Notes: generated by a model not told the origin, from the sequence alone. A DNA stretch of 11,624 nucleotides from Acetobacteraceae bacterium (GCA_003164305.1 PLSZ01000066.1:1-11624); one strand, 5' to 3'; shown: positions 1 through 6,571, numbered from the stretch's first letter. A program made the numbers and translations.

Positions 1-24
1 TTCCGGACTTGTGTGGAGGCGGTA

Positions 25-45
25 GGGTCGAGCCCGAGGATGACG
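25..45. repeat. REP-like palindromic intergenic sequence (candidate)
   Basis: The sequence begins GGGTCGAGCCCGAGGATGAC. Its complement has the CGTCATCCTCGGGC...GACCC form that I recognise from dispersed extragenic repeats in alphaproteobacteria, whose chance translations read 'GSSPRMTG' or 'VILGLDP'. GGGTCGAGCCC is itself nearly self-complementary. Only one copy is in the window, so repetition cannot be shown here. The identification rests on recall of the repeat type. Confidence 0.35.
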
Positions 46-91
46 GGCAATCTCAGGTCATCGCTTGACACGAACCCGTCACGGCGAGAGT

Positions 92-109
92 TTATATGTA
101 TACAAACAA
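92..109. promoter_or_regulatory. Operator-like palindrome, possible GntR/FCD regulator site
   Basis: The perfect 8-mer TGTATACA (97-104) lies at the centre of a wider imperfect palindrome, TTATATGTATACAAACAA, in which 7 of 9 symmetric positions pair. It is a short AT-rich patch in GC-rich DNA upstream of the catabolic operon. A TTGACA hexamer sits at 65-70, but the spacing to the nearest -10-like sequence is 20 or more bases, so the promoter itself is not resolved. GntR-family FCD repressors commonly bind sites built on GTATAC. That family assignment is inference, and no regulator gene is in view. Confidence 0.4.
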
Positions 110-194
110 TTCCCGGCGGCATTGAAATCGGCATGGCACTCCGTCTTCAGCCCCTGCGCCTCCTCAACGTCTCCGGCGCGCCGGGACGGACGCC

Positions 195-329
195 ATGAAC
201 CCCGCCGCCGAAGCCAACCCCGCGGCGACCGGAGCGCGCCTGACCCGGGTGCCCATCACGCCGGACCGCGTGCTGGCCACCTCTTGCCCCCCTGGGGGAC
301 CCCCGGTGTCAGGAGTGAAAAGCCAATGA
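195..329 (+). CDS. Possible 44-aa upstream ORF or truncated gene start
   Basis: ATG at 195 opens a 44-codon frame whose TGA (327-329) overlaps the ATG of the reductase gene as ATGA. This is the same arrangement as the two downstream junctions. I do not recognise the product, which begins MNPAAEANPAATGARLTRVP. Of the first 28 codons after ATG, 26 end in G or C, against 8 of the last 15. That pattern suggests a genuine N-terminal coding stretch joined near position 281 to non-coding sequence, as in the remnant of a gene deleted internally. A short C/G-run stretch capable of alternative hairpins (about 285-303) lies near the end. It could instead be a translationally coupled leader peptide or chance. 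There is no strong ribosome binding site before the ATG. Confidence 0.3.
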   Translation: MNPAAEANPAATGARLTRVPITPDRVLATSCPPGGPPVSGVKSQ

Positions 330-1810
330 CCAACAACCACGCGGCCACCGACGCGCCCGACGACACCGCTCTGCTGACCGCGAAGAAGGTCGAGGCGGGC
401 CTCGTCACCTGCGACGCCTGCCCGGTGCTGTGCCGCATCCGCCTCGGCAAGACCGGCGCCTGCGACCGTTACGGCAACGTCGAGGGCGTGCTGACCCGCA
501 TGGACCCGTTCACTCTTGCCGCGCGCTCCCCGGAGTTGGTGCGCTTCGCCGGCGACGACTGGTCGGGCAATCCGATCGACGGCAAGGACCTGTTCGTCAC
601 CGCGATCGGCGCCGGCACGACCTATCCCGACTACAAGCCGGCGCCATTCATCGTCGCCTCCGAAATCGACGGTGTCGACATGGTGACGGTCGTGTCGGAG
701 GGGGTGTTTTCCTACTGCGGCCTGAAGGTGAAGATCGAAACCGACCGCCATCTCGGGCCGGAGACCGCTCTGGTGCGCGTCCAGGGAGAGGCGGTGGGTC
801 ATGTGACGACCGCGGAGTATGGCAGCCAGATGCTGAGCCTCGGCGGCGTCCATCATTTGACCGGCGGCGGCAAGAAAGAGGGCGTGGTGACCTGTGAGAC
901 CATGCTCCGTCTGGCCAATGCCCAGCCGGTCGAACTGCGCATCGACGGCGGTACCAGCGTGATCGTGCAATCGGGCAGGGCGCCGATCGTCGATGGGCAG
1001 GAGGAGCGGCGCATGCGCGTCGGCTGCGGCTCCGCCACCATCGGCATTTTCGCCAACCAATGGCTGGGCCACGCGGACGAGGTGATCGTCGTCGACGACC
1101 ACATCACGGGCGTGCTGACCGAGCATCAGGCGGGCCGTTTCCTCGACATGCGCCCCGCGGGCATTCGCGTGCGCGGCCGGCGCTCCACGCCCGGCCGGTA
1201 TTTTCAGGTGGCCAATCCGGGCATGGGCTGGGGGGGCACCGACGTCGAGGATCCGCTGGCGATCGTCGAGCGAATCGATCCGAAGACCGCATGGCCCGGC
1301 CTGCGCCTGCTGATGGTCTCCACGACCGGCGAGCACGCCGGCTGGTTCGTGCTGGACGACGCGCTGGTGCCGCGCCCGGCGCCGATGCCGGAGGCGATCG
1401 TCAACGCGGTCGCCCGCATCGGCGAGAACTGCGAACCGGCTCTGTGCACCGTGCTGTTCATGGCCGGCGCGGGTGGCTCTCTGCGGGCGGGCGCGACGGA
1501 AAATCCGGTTTTGCTGACACGATCGGTGCATTCCGGGCGGACCCGGGTGACCAGCGGCGGCGCGCCGGTCTATATCTGGCCGGGCGGCGGCATCACCTAC
1601 ATGACCGACGTCGCCCGGATGCCCGCCATGGCGTTCGGCAGCGTGCCGACTCCCGCGCTGGTCGCGCCGATCGAGTTCACCCTTCCGCTGTCCGACTACG
1701 CCCGTCTGGGCGGTCACATGGACCGGGTGCGGCGGATCGAAGACGTGGTGCGGGAACAGCGCCCACGCGTCGTGACCTTGCCCGCCGGCACGGAATTCCC
1801 GGTGCCATGA
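326..1810 (+). CDS. 6-hydroxynicotinate reductase-family iron-sulfur protein
   Basis: The 494-residue product belongs to the family annotated as 6-hydroxynicotinate reductase. In nicotinate fermenters this enzyme reduces the 6-hydroxynicotinate ring to 1,4,5,6-tetrahydro-6-oxonicotinate. Near the N-terminus is a cysteine cluster, C29-x2-C32-x3-C36-x9-C46 (VTCDACPVLCRIR...GAC), suited to a 4Fe-4S cluster. The remaining protein is cytoplasmic, with no signal peptide or membrane segment, and glycine-rich stretches (for example VYIWPGGGITYMTD) lie near the C-terminus. ATG 326 is chosen because AGGAG lies at 311-315, ten bases upstream; the frame is open further upstream but lacks a better start. 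The stop overlaps the next ATG (ATGA), so translation is probably coupled. No molybdenum hydroxylase that would make 6-hydroxynicotinate is present here. The physiological substrate may therefore be a different ring compound. The family call is firm and the exact reaction is not. Confidence 0.78.
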   Translation: MTNNHAATDAPDDTALLTAKKVEAGLVTCDACPVLCRIRLGKTGACDRYGNVEGVLTRMDPFTLAARSPELVRFAGDDWSGNPIDGKDLFVTAIGAGTTYPDYKPAPFIVASEIDGVDMVTVVSEGVFSYCGLKVKIETDRHLGPETALVRVQGEAVGHVTTAEYGSQMLSLGGVHHLTGGGKKEGVVTCETMLRLANAQPVELRIDGGTSVIVQSGRAPIVDGQEERRMRVGCGSATIGIFANQWLGHADEVIVVDDHITGVLTEHQAGRFLDMRPAGIRVRGRRSTPGRYFQVANPGMGWGGTDVEDPLAIVERIDPKTAWPGLRLLMVSTTGEHAGWFVLDDALVPRPAPMPEAIVNAVARIGENCEPALCTVLFMAGAGGSLRAGATENPVLLTRSVHSGRTRVTSGGAPVYIWPGGGITYMTDVARMPAMAFGSVPTPALVAPIEFTLPLSDYARLGGHMDRVRRIEDVVREQRPRVVTLPAGTEFPVP

Positions 1811-2667
1811 GCGCGGTCGCCGCGTTGCTGCCGGACGGACGGTTGCACCTGCAACACGGCCCGATCGATTGCCTGTGCCGCGCCTGGGGGTCGCCCGAAG
1901 ACGTCCGCGCCGCTTACCGCCAGGCCGGCGCGTTTTTCGCGACCGTGTTGGACGGCCTGTGCGACGAACTGCCGCTGCTGCGGACCGCGTTGCCGACGCC
2001 ACCGCCGTCAGGGCCGGTCGCCCGCGCGATGCACGCCGCGTGCATGCCGTTCCGCGACCGCTTCATCACCCCGATGGCGGCGGTCGCGGGCGCCGTCGCC
2101 GACGCGGTGCTGGCCGCGATGGTCGCGGGCCTCGATCTGTCGCGGGCCTTTGTCAACAACGGTGGCGATATCGCCTTCCATCTCGCTCCCGGGGAATCCT
2201 TGCGCTGCGGTCTGATCGCCGATCTGGCGGACGTCGCGCTGGACGGCGCTTTCCTTCTGACGTCCGAGCAACCCGCGCGCGGCCTGGCAACGTCAGGCCG
2301 CGCCTGCAAGGGCCATGGCGGACGCAGCTTCTCCTTCGGCATCGCCGATGCCGTGACCGTGCTGGCAAGCACGGCGGCCCAGGCGGACTCCGCGGCGACG
2401 ATGATCGGCAACGCGGTCGATCTGCCGGGCCATCCCGCGATCGACCGGCGCCCGGCCAGCGAGATCGACCCGGCCAGCGATCTCGGCGACCGGTTGATCA
2501 CCTTCGATGTCGGCCCACTCGGCGATGACGCGATCGAGGCCGCTCTCGACGCCGGCGCGATGATGGCGGATAGCATGCGGCGAGACGGTTTGATCGAGGC
2601 CGCCGTTCTGGCGCTGCGTCGCCATTTGCGCGTTCGTCACCCAATCCTGACGCTGGAGCCCGCATGA
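1807..2667 (+). CDS. UPF0280 family protein (ApbE-like fold)
   Basis: The 286-residue protein is of the UPF0280 family, which resembles ApbE, the FAD:protein FMN transferase. ApbE-like signatures are visible: TPMAAVAGAVAD (88-99), the glycine motif VNNGGDIAF (116-124), TSGR (162-165) and IADAVTVLA (179-187). In the last, D181 and T184 sit where ApbE proteins bind their metal. There is no lipoprotein signal, so unlike many ApbE proteins it should act in the cytoplasm. It is coupled at both ends by ATGA overlaps, to the reductase gene and to the PF06684 gene. Those contacts suggest that the three products work on one pathway or complex. Inference: it may bind or transfer a flavin needed by the reductase. 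No reaction is established for this family, and the start is fixed by the overlap. Confidence 0.82.
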   Translation: MSAVAALLPDGRLHLQHGPIDCLCRAWGSPEDVRAAYRQAGAFFATVLDGLCDELPLLRTALPTPPPSGPVARAMHAACMPFRDRFITPMAAVAGAVADAVLAAMVAGLDLSRAFVNNGGDIAFHLAPGESLRCGLIADLADVALDGAFLLTSEQPARGLATSGRACKGHGGRSFSFGIADAVTVLASTAAQADSAATMIGNAVDLPGHPAIDRRPASEIDPASDLGDRLITFDVGPLGDDAIEAALDAGAMMADSMRRDGLIEAAVLALRRHLRVRHPILTLEPA

Positions 2668-3239
2668 TCCGCAAGCTGTTCACCGTCGTCGAGGAGACCC
2701 ACCAGGAGGCAGGCGAAACCGTTACGCCGCCGACTCGCAAGGCCGCCGCCATCGCGGTGATCCGCAACCCCTTCGCCGGGCGCCTCGTGACGGACCTGAG
2801 CGACCTGATCGACACCGGGGAGCAGCTTGGCGCCCTTCTGGGCCAGCGCGCCGTCGCCGCTCTGGGCATCCTTCCGGCCGAGGTGCAAAGCTACGGCAAA
2901 GCCGCCATCGTCGGCGAAGACGGCGAACTCGAGCACGCCGCCGCCATCCTCCACCCCAAACTGGGCTCGCCGCTGCGCCTCGCCGTGGAGAAGGGCGCCG
3001 CTTTGGTGCCGAGCGCCAAGAAGCGTGGCGGCATGGGCGCGGCCATCGACGTGCCTCTGGGCCACAAGGACGCCGCCTATGTGCGCAGTCATTTCGATGC
3101 CATGGAAATCCGCGTGCCGGACGCGCCGCGCCGCGATGAGATCGTGGTGGCGGTCGTCGTTACCGACAGCGGACGTCCGCGGCCTCGGATCGGCGGGCTG
3201 ACGGTGGACCAGGTCGAGGGCAAAGATGGCTTGCGGTAG
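2664..3239 (+). CDS. Amino acid synthesis family protein (PF06684/DUF1185)
   Basis: The 191-residue protein matches the PF06684 'AA_synth' family. Recognisable blocks are NPFAG (35-39), YGKAAIVG (77-84), EHAAAILHP (90-98) and the run VPSAKKRGG...IDVPLGHKD in the middle of the chain. The name comes from old genetic evidence. Structures of family members exist, but no reaction is firmly known to me. The protein is soluble, with no signal peptide. ATG 2664 is fixed by its ATGA overlap with the UPF0280 gene. It is the last gene of the trio. After the TAG stop there is a weak 6-bp hairpin (3239-3255) without a T-run, and then a 363-base stretch leading into the low-GC nuclease genes. The length and full motif set indicate an intact gene. 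Confidence 0.82.
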   Translation: MIRKLFTVVEETHQEAGETVTPPTRKAAAIAVIRNPFAGRLVTDLSDLIDTGEQLGALLGQRAVAALGILPAEVQSYGKAAIVGEDGELEHAAAILHPKLGSPLRLAVEKGAALVPSAKKRGGMGAAIDVPLGHKDAAYVRSHFDAMEIRVPDAPRRDEIVVAVVVTDSGRPRPRIGGLTVDQVEGKDGLR

Positions 3240-3602
3240 GTGCCAGTGGGGCACCCGTACATCAGCACAGCGGTTTTGACAGTTTGTATGAGCATTCTTC
3301 CTGGCGTCCTGAGCAACAGTCGCCCGGTCTTGGTCGGAAGAAAAGGCTCGCTTCGGTAGACCACTGTGGTTGGAAGGCGGACATACGAGGGCCAGCCCGC
3401 CAACAACTGCATTGCGCCCGTGGCGGTCATTCCGGCTCCTAATATCGGATCTTTGAAATGGACGTTCGACTAGCGTCGTTCACTGCCACGCCGGGGTCTG
3501 CAGCGGGTGGATTGCGACCGTTCGGCGGCCACCACATGGGACCGCGGCTTCTGACCGATTGCGAGGATTGACCCCACCCGACCGACTTGGCACTGTTGTG
3601 CG
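3240..3602. other. Non-coding junction between catabolic operon and nuclease segment
   Basis: No convincing complete gene lies in these 363 bases. On the minus strand an ATG at 3430 has a well-placed AGGAG (3436-3440), and its first 16-18 codons look GC-biased. The frame then decays and runs into the antisense of the PF06684 gene, so it is at most the start of a lost gene. The segment also holds one member of a pair of related 24-bp sequences (3455-3478). A TTGACC hexamer at 3568-3573 is followed 17 bases later by a poor -10 (CACTGT), so no firm promoter can be assigned for the nuclease gene. Confidence 0.5.
3455..3478 (+). repeat. Left member of imperfect direct-repeat pair flanking nuclease segment
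   Basis: This begins GAAATGGACGTTCGAC and matches the sequence at 6349-6372 in the same orientation at 17 of 24 positions by eye, including the first eight bases and the final GTCG. The copies lie outside the two nuclease genes, on opposite sides. They could be decayed attachment or insertion boundaries, or two members of a dispersed intergenic sequence. Part of the match may be chance. Confidence 0.3.
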
Positions 3603-4301
3603 ATGAGCTCACATTATCCGGATTGGCGCGCCTATCAGGACGCCGTGGCGGTGTTTTTCAGAGAGCGCGGCTGCGTTGTCGTGGTCGAGGCACAAATAGG
3701 TGGCGCCCGCCAAAAGGATAAGATCGATGTGTACGTTACATTTCGTCAGCACGGTATTGAATGCCACTGGGTTATTGAGTGCAAACTATGGAAGAGACAC
3801 GTGGAGAAAGCAGACGTCTTGATATTGAAGGGGGTGGTTGAAAATATCGGAGCTGATAAGGGTATAATCTTCTGCGAAAACGGGTTTCAATCCGGTGCCC
3901 TAGAGGCCGCTAGGAACACAAACGTCCTGCTTATAACGTCCCTTCAGGAGTTCAAACGCACATTTCGCCTAGACGAAACGAAGACAGCGCTCGTATATCA
4001 TGATTCCGAGCAATCCGGCGCGCCACCGATACATGCATTCCCGAATGGAGATCAGCCACAGCATCTTCTGCTGTACGGCCATAGAGTATTCGTGGCTAAT
4101 TGGGAGCCTGGAAACATCACTATAGTCGAATCGACCCGGCAACAAAATCGATCGAGAGCGTCATTCAATTGGATAAATACAAGACTGCGTTTGGCACTTC
4201 CGAAAAGCCAGCAATCGGTCAATATCCGCCTGGCGACATGGCATGCGCGGGCGGTAATCTTTTTGTTGGGCAAGTTTTCTCTGAATTTGTCCTCGTTATA
4301 G
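3603..4301 (+). CDS. PD-(D/E)XK (Mrr-like) nuclease domain, 5' part of broken gene
   Basis: The frame encodes 232 residues, of which about 1-174 are authentic and the rest is out-of-frame tail. Residues 8-115 form a restriction-endonuclease-like domain: an N-terminal helix (WRAYQDAVAVFFRERGC), D42 in the strand KIDVYV, and the E59-C60-K61 core in WVIECKLW. The helix and strand VVENIGADKGIIFCENGF follow, as is usual in Mrr-type domains. Such enzymes cleave DNA, often modified or invading DNA. The catalytic D and E-x-K are present, so the domain looks competent. A linker of about 35 residues leads into the first propeller blade. There is no Shine-Dalgarno sequence before ATG 3603, and a TGA at 3552 bounds the frame upstream. 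Codon usage is more AT-rich than in the flanking operons, consistent with horizontal acquisition. A truncated nuclease may still be produced. Confidence 0.72.
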   Translation: MSSHYPDWRAYQDAVAVFFRERGCVVVVEAQIGGARQKDKIDVYVTFRQHGIECHWVIECKLWKRHVEKADVLILKGVVENIGADKGIIFCENGFQSGALEAARNTNVLLITSLQEFKRTFRLDETKTALVYHDSEQSGAPPIHAFPNGDQPQHLLLYGHRVFVANWEPGNITIVESTRQQNRSRASFNWINTRLRLALPKSQQSVNIRLATWHARAVIFLLGKFSLNLSSL

Positions 4302-5053
4302 ATATCGACACCCAGTCGATCATCAAACGGATTAGCATTCCTGGCGGTGGTGAAGGCACCATCGCCGCATCGCAGGATGGCAGATATGTCTACTTCGCGA
4401 GCAACCGGGTGAATCGTCTGTTCGTTATCGACAGTGCAACGTTCGAATATGAGGGAATTGATTACCCGACAGGCGGGCGGGGAAGCTTATGCATCTTGCC
4501 GCATCCATCGAAACCACTGCTTTATGTTGGTATTCAGCGCGGCGGCAATCTGAATGGCATATCCTACTTCGGCGGCAATTGTTTCCTTGCGACCTATGAT
4601 CTTGCTGCGCGTCAGTACGTTAGCAACCTCTATCTGGCAGAAGTCGAGAATGGGCGAAGCGACGACGCGTCGGCTAGTTGTCTGGCTTACGATGCCGAAA
4701 ATGGGTCCCTCTTTGTCGGTATGTTCCAGTCACACCGAGGTATCTGTCGCATAAATGAGAGTGGCCAGGAGGTGCTGGCGAACTTTCGTTTCGCGCGCGG
4801 CGCTCACAACAAGCACTTTCCATGGGTTGACCCGCTATCCCGCGCGGTTTATCGCGACAAACTCATCTCAGTGAACCGAAACAACTGTGAATTAGTCGTG
4901 CTTAACATGCTATCTGGGCAGGTGGAAAATGCGGTTTTCCTGGGCGATGCGCCAAATGGGCCACGATCGGTCGTTGTCGTCGATGACGTAGCTATTATAA
5001 GCTACCCAGCGCGCCAAGGGCTCATCTTCCACAGCCTTTCCCAACCAAGTTAA
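4100..5053 (+). CDS. YVTN-type beta-propeller, 3' part of broken gene
   Basis: The frame reads about 300 residues of YncE/YVTN-like beta-propeller. Repeated blade signatures include NLFVGQVFSEFVLVIDIDTQSIIKR, split here as VLVIDIDTQSIIKRI, then RYVYFASNRVNRLFVIDS, LLYVGIQRGG and GSLFVGMFQSH. About seven blades are plausible. Propellers of this type bind ligands or proteins and are not enzymes as such. Attached to a nuclease, it could act as a sensor that recognises a target or trigger (inference). No signal peptide is present, as expected for an internal domain. The only starts in this frame are a TTG at 4100 and an internal ATG at 4238; neither has a good ribosome binding site. Independent expression is therefore doubtful, and the piece is best read as the C-terminal domain of the frameshifted fusion. 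Confidence 0.68.
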   Translation: MGAWKHHYSRIDPATKSIESVIQLDKYKTAFGTSEKPAIGQYPPGDMACAGGNLFVGQVFSEFVLVIDIDTQSIIKRISIPGGGEGTIAASQDGRYVYFASNRVNRLFVIDSATFEYEGIDYPTGGRGSLCILPHPSKPLLYVGIQRGGNLNGISYFGGNCFLATYDLAARQYVSNLYLAEVENGRSDDASASCLAYDAENGSLFVGMFQSHRGICRINESGQEVLANFRFARGAHNKHFPWVDPLSRAVYRDKLISVNRNNCELVVLNMLSGQVENAVFLGDAPNGPRSVVVVDDVAIISYPARQGLIFHSLSQPS

Positions 5054-5092
5054 ATTGATCCGCGCAATTGCGATCGATCCACCGGCCCGTGC

Positions 5093-6109
5093 TCATCGGG
5101 GGAGAGTCGCTACAAACTCCCATATCTTCTCGTCTAGATAGCCCTCTGGCCCTTCCACCTGAGCCTTCAGTCGAATCATCTCGACGAGATCCCGATTTGA
5201 TAACAACACTACAAGTTTACCGCTCTCTCGCATCGCGGCCTGCGCCGCTCGTTCACAACCTGCGTCTGCACCCATTCTAGATATCAAGAAACACACAGTT
5301 CTCAGCGCACCCGAAAATAGGTAACGTTCCGTTGAGTATATTTGGTCCGCAGTGATGAGATCGTTATAATTTTTGCATTCAAATAGGATAACTTTTGTCC
5401 GAAAATCTGACCTAATAGAGTCCCAAAAATGGTTTCCACTTCGGATGCGGCATATAAAATCGTAGCGGTTCGCACCGTCAGTCGTGTATTTCTGATCCTG
5501 GAAACCATATAAATACGAGTCGAATAAAAATACTATCGTCCTGAGGCACAGTTGCTCATAAGTTGTTGGGGTAAGCCTATTTTCTAGTTGGTGTTCCTCA
5601 AGCTCCTTGATTAGTTTTTCTCCCGCGCTGCGGTCAGTCTTTTCCTTGAGAGTGACAGCGTCGGTCCCAATTCCGAGATGACCCAGCGCTCTGATGCGTT
5701 CATACAGTTCCTTGAAAGGTTTAGCTTTCTCAAGAAGAACATCCAGATCCCAGAGGCGAAAATTACCTAGGCCCTGCGACCAACGTCTCGCCTCAGGTGT
5801 GATTCGTCCAACGACAGCGATTATTGGACTCGCGACCACCCCCATTGTTTCCAACGTTTTCATGCGGACGGCAACATCGACGAGGTCGCGCATTGGAATC
5901 GGCGTCATGCGATATTTCACTTCCACCGGTGACCTCACGCCGTCGCGCTCAATCATCATATCCACTGACATTCCAGATATGCTGACTTCCCGCGCGACCG
6001 TATAACCGAGAGAGCGGAACAGTTCTGCCACCGCAGTCTCCGCGTCAAAACTGAGTCGAGCAGATGCAGCTCGCTGAGAGGGAACAGCCACTACCGGGAC
6101 TCCGTGCAT
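5093..6109 (-). CDS. Double PD-(D/E)XK restriction-endonuclease-like protein
   Basis: From ATG 6109 the product has 338 residues and two nuclease-fold domains. Domain 1 (about 20-125) has E24 in its first helix, D50 in SGMSVDMMIE and E63-V-K65 in PVEVKYR. Domain 2 (about 180-312) has D217 in NRYDFICRI, E244-C-K246 in VILFECKNYND and the helix residue Q256. The strand FLISRMGADAG and the block ESGKLVVLLSNRDLVEM, typical of such C-terminal domains, follow. A basic, charged linker joins the two. It probably cuts DNA in a defence role; that is inference from fold and neighbourhood. It converges on the nuclease-propeller gene with 39 bases between stops and shares its AT-rich codon use. The frame stays open upstream to an ATG at 6409, adding 100 residues. 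About 33 of those are AT-rich and could be real, so the start is uncertain. No clear ribosome binding site was found. Confidence 0.7.
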   Translation of the reverse strand: MHGVPVVAVPSQRAASARLSFDAETAVAELFRSLGYTVAREVSISGMSVDMMIERDGVRSPVEVKYRMTPIPMRDLVDVAVRMKTLETMGVVASPIIAVVGRITPEARRWSQGLGNFRLWDLDVLLEKAKPFKELYERIRALGHLGIGTDAVTLKEKTDRSAGEKLIKELEEHQLENRLTPTTYEQLCLRTIVFLFDSYLYGFQDQKYTTDGANRYDFICRIRSGNHFWDSIRSDFRTKVILFECKNYNDLITADQIYSTERYLFSGALRTVCFLISRMGADAGCERAAQAAMRESGKLVVLLSNRDLVEMIRLKAQVEGPEGYLDEKIWEFVATLPR

Positions 6110-6348
6110 AGGCCAATTTATTAAAATTGTGCTCGATTCTCTGGATTTCTTCAAGTGCCTAATTTTCTGCTCAAGGCGGCGGAAGTTAGTGTCAAATATC
6201 TTGGGGACGGCGCCGAACCTCGCTGGGGGGACGACCGCGACGGGGTTATGTGGCGAATGAAAAATGCCTACTTCGGGTCGGCTTCCACTGTAGCCGTCGA
6301 CATTATCCCGCCGCCGCTTCGGATCAAGATCCACCTGCTGACCTCGCA

Positions 6349-6372
6349 GAAATGGATGTCGGCTTTGGGTCG
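6349..6372 (+). repeat. Right member of imperfect direct-repeat pair flanking nuclease segment
   Basis: This begins GAAATGGATGTCGGCTTTGG and ends GTCG. It matches the 3455-3478 sequence at 17 of 24 positions in the same orientation. It lies just where base composition returns to that of the host. The GGATGTCGGCTTTGGGTCG string also resembles intergenic sequences I have seen scattered in other proteobacterial genomes, so it may be a dispersed element rather than an attachment site. Confidence 0.3.
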
Positions 6373-6470
6373 ACACCGGCCATCCGCCCAGGCGCCGCTC
6401 GAAACTCACGGCGTGTCACGGAGACCGCCTTGCCCCCAACCGGTCAACACCTCCGTACCGGGAACGTGGC

Positions 6471-6498
6471 TCGACCCGGCTATCCAACGCGGCATAGT
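6471..6498 (+). promoter_or_regulatory. Candidate sigma-70 promoter for transporter operon
   Basis: TCGACC (6471-6476, four of six matches to TTGACA) is followed after 16 bases by CATAGT (6493-6498, four of six matches to TATAAT). The predicted start of transcription lies about 70 bases before the binding-protein ATG. It is the best pair seen in this leader, but the match is modest. No GTATAC-type palindrome accompanies it, unlike the leader of the catabolic operon. Confidence 0.3.
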
Positions 6499-6571
6499 GC
6501 TGGAATAGATGGCCAGGTCCGGCCCCGGCCATGACGGGGGGACCGGGCAGCCAGGCAGGAGACAGAAGCCC

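Larger units (their letters stand above)
3603..5053 (+). pseudogene. Frameshifted Mrr-like nuclease / beta-propeller fusion gene
   Basis: Two overlapping frames together read as one protein. The first frame gives a nuclease domain followed by the opening of a propeller blade (HRVFVANWEPGNITIV). The second frame continues the same blade (RIDPATKSIES) and runs to TAA at 5051-5053. One extra base near 4126-4130 would restore a continuous 484-codon frame (483 residues). The event is therefore a one-base deletion, or a sequencing error, rather than two real genes. No canonical -1 slippery heptamer lies at the junction. The two halves are described separately. Confidence 0.75.
6110..6571. other. 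Right flank of nuclease segment and leader of transporter operon
   Basis: From 6110 to about 6210 the DNA is still AT-rich and may encode an N-terminal extension of the minus-strand nuclease. From about 6220 the composition returns to the GC-rich style of the flanks. The stretch contains the right member of the 24-bp repeat pair (6349-6372), a candidate promoter (6471-6498) and the AGGAGA ribosome binding site (6557-6562) for the binding-protein gene. No RNA gene or convincing small protein is visible on either strand. Confidence 0.45.

Noticed and set aside
1..71. Minus-strand partial gene starting at GTG near 71 and running off the left edge
   Set aside because: Its translation (VILGLDP...) is the typical chance reading of a REP-like intergenic repeat. 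It is also too short to judge.
164..2002. 612-residue minus-strand frame opposite the reductase gene
   Set aside because: It is rich in R, H, A and G with no domain pattern. This is the usual open antisense frame of GC-rich coding DNA.
3239..3255. GGTGCC/GGCACC hairpin after the PF06684 gene as a terminator
   Set aside because: The stem is only 6 bp with a 5-base loop and no following T-run.
4122..4148. Programmed -1 frameshifting joining nuclease and propeller
   Set aside because: No X-XXY-YYZ slippery heptamer is in phase at the junction. A simple one-base loss explains the data.
5063..5072. CGCAATTGCG palindrome between the convergent nuclease genes
   Set aside because: It is a perfect 10-mer but leaves no loop and has no T-run on either side, so terminator function is not supported.
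6110..6409. 100-residue N-terminal extension of the minus-strand nuclease
   Set aside because: The distal two thirds are GC-rich and low in protein character. The nuclease fold begins soon after the ATG at 6109. The proximal 33 residues remain possible, so this is set aside rather than excluded.
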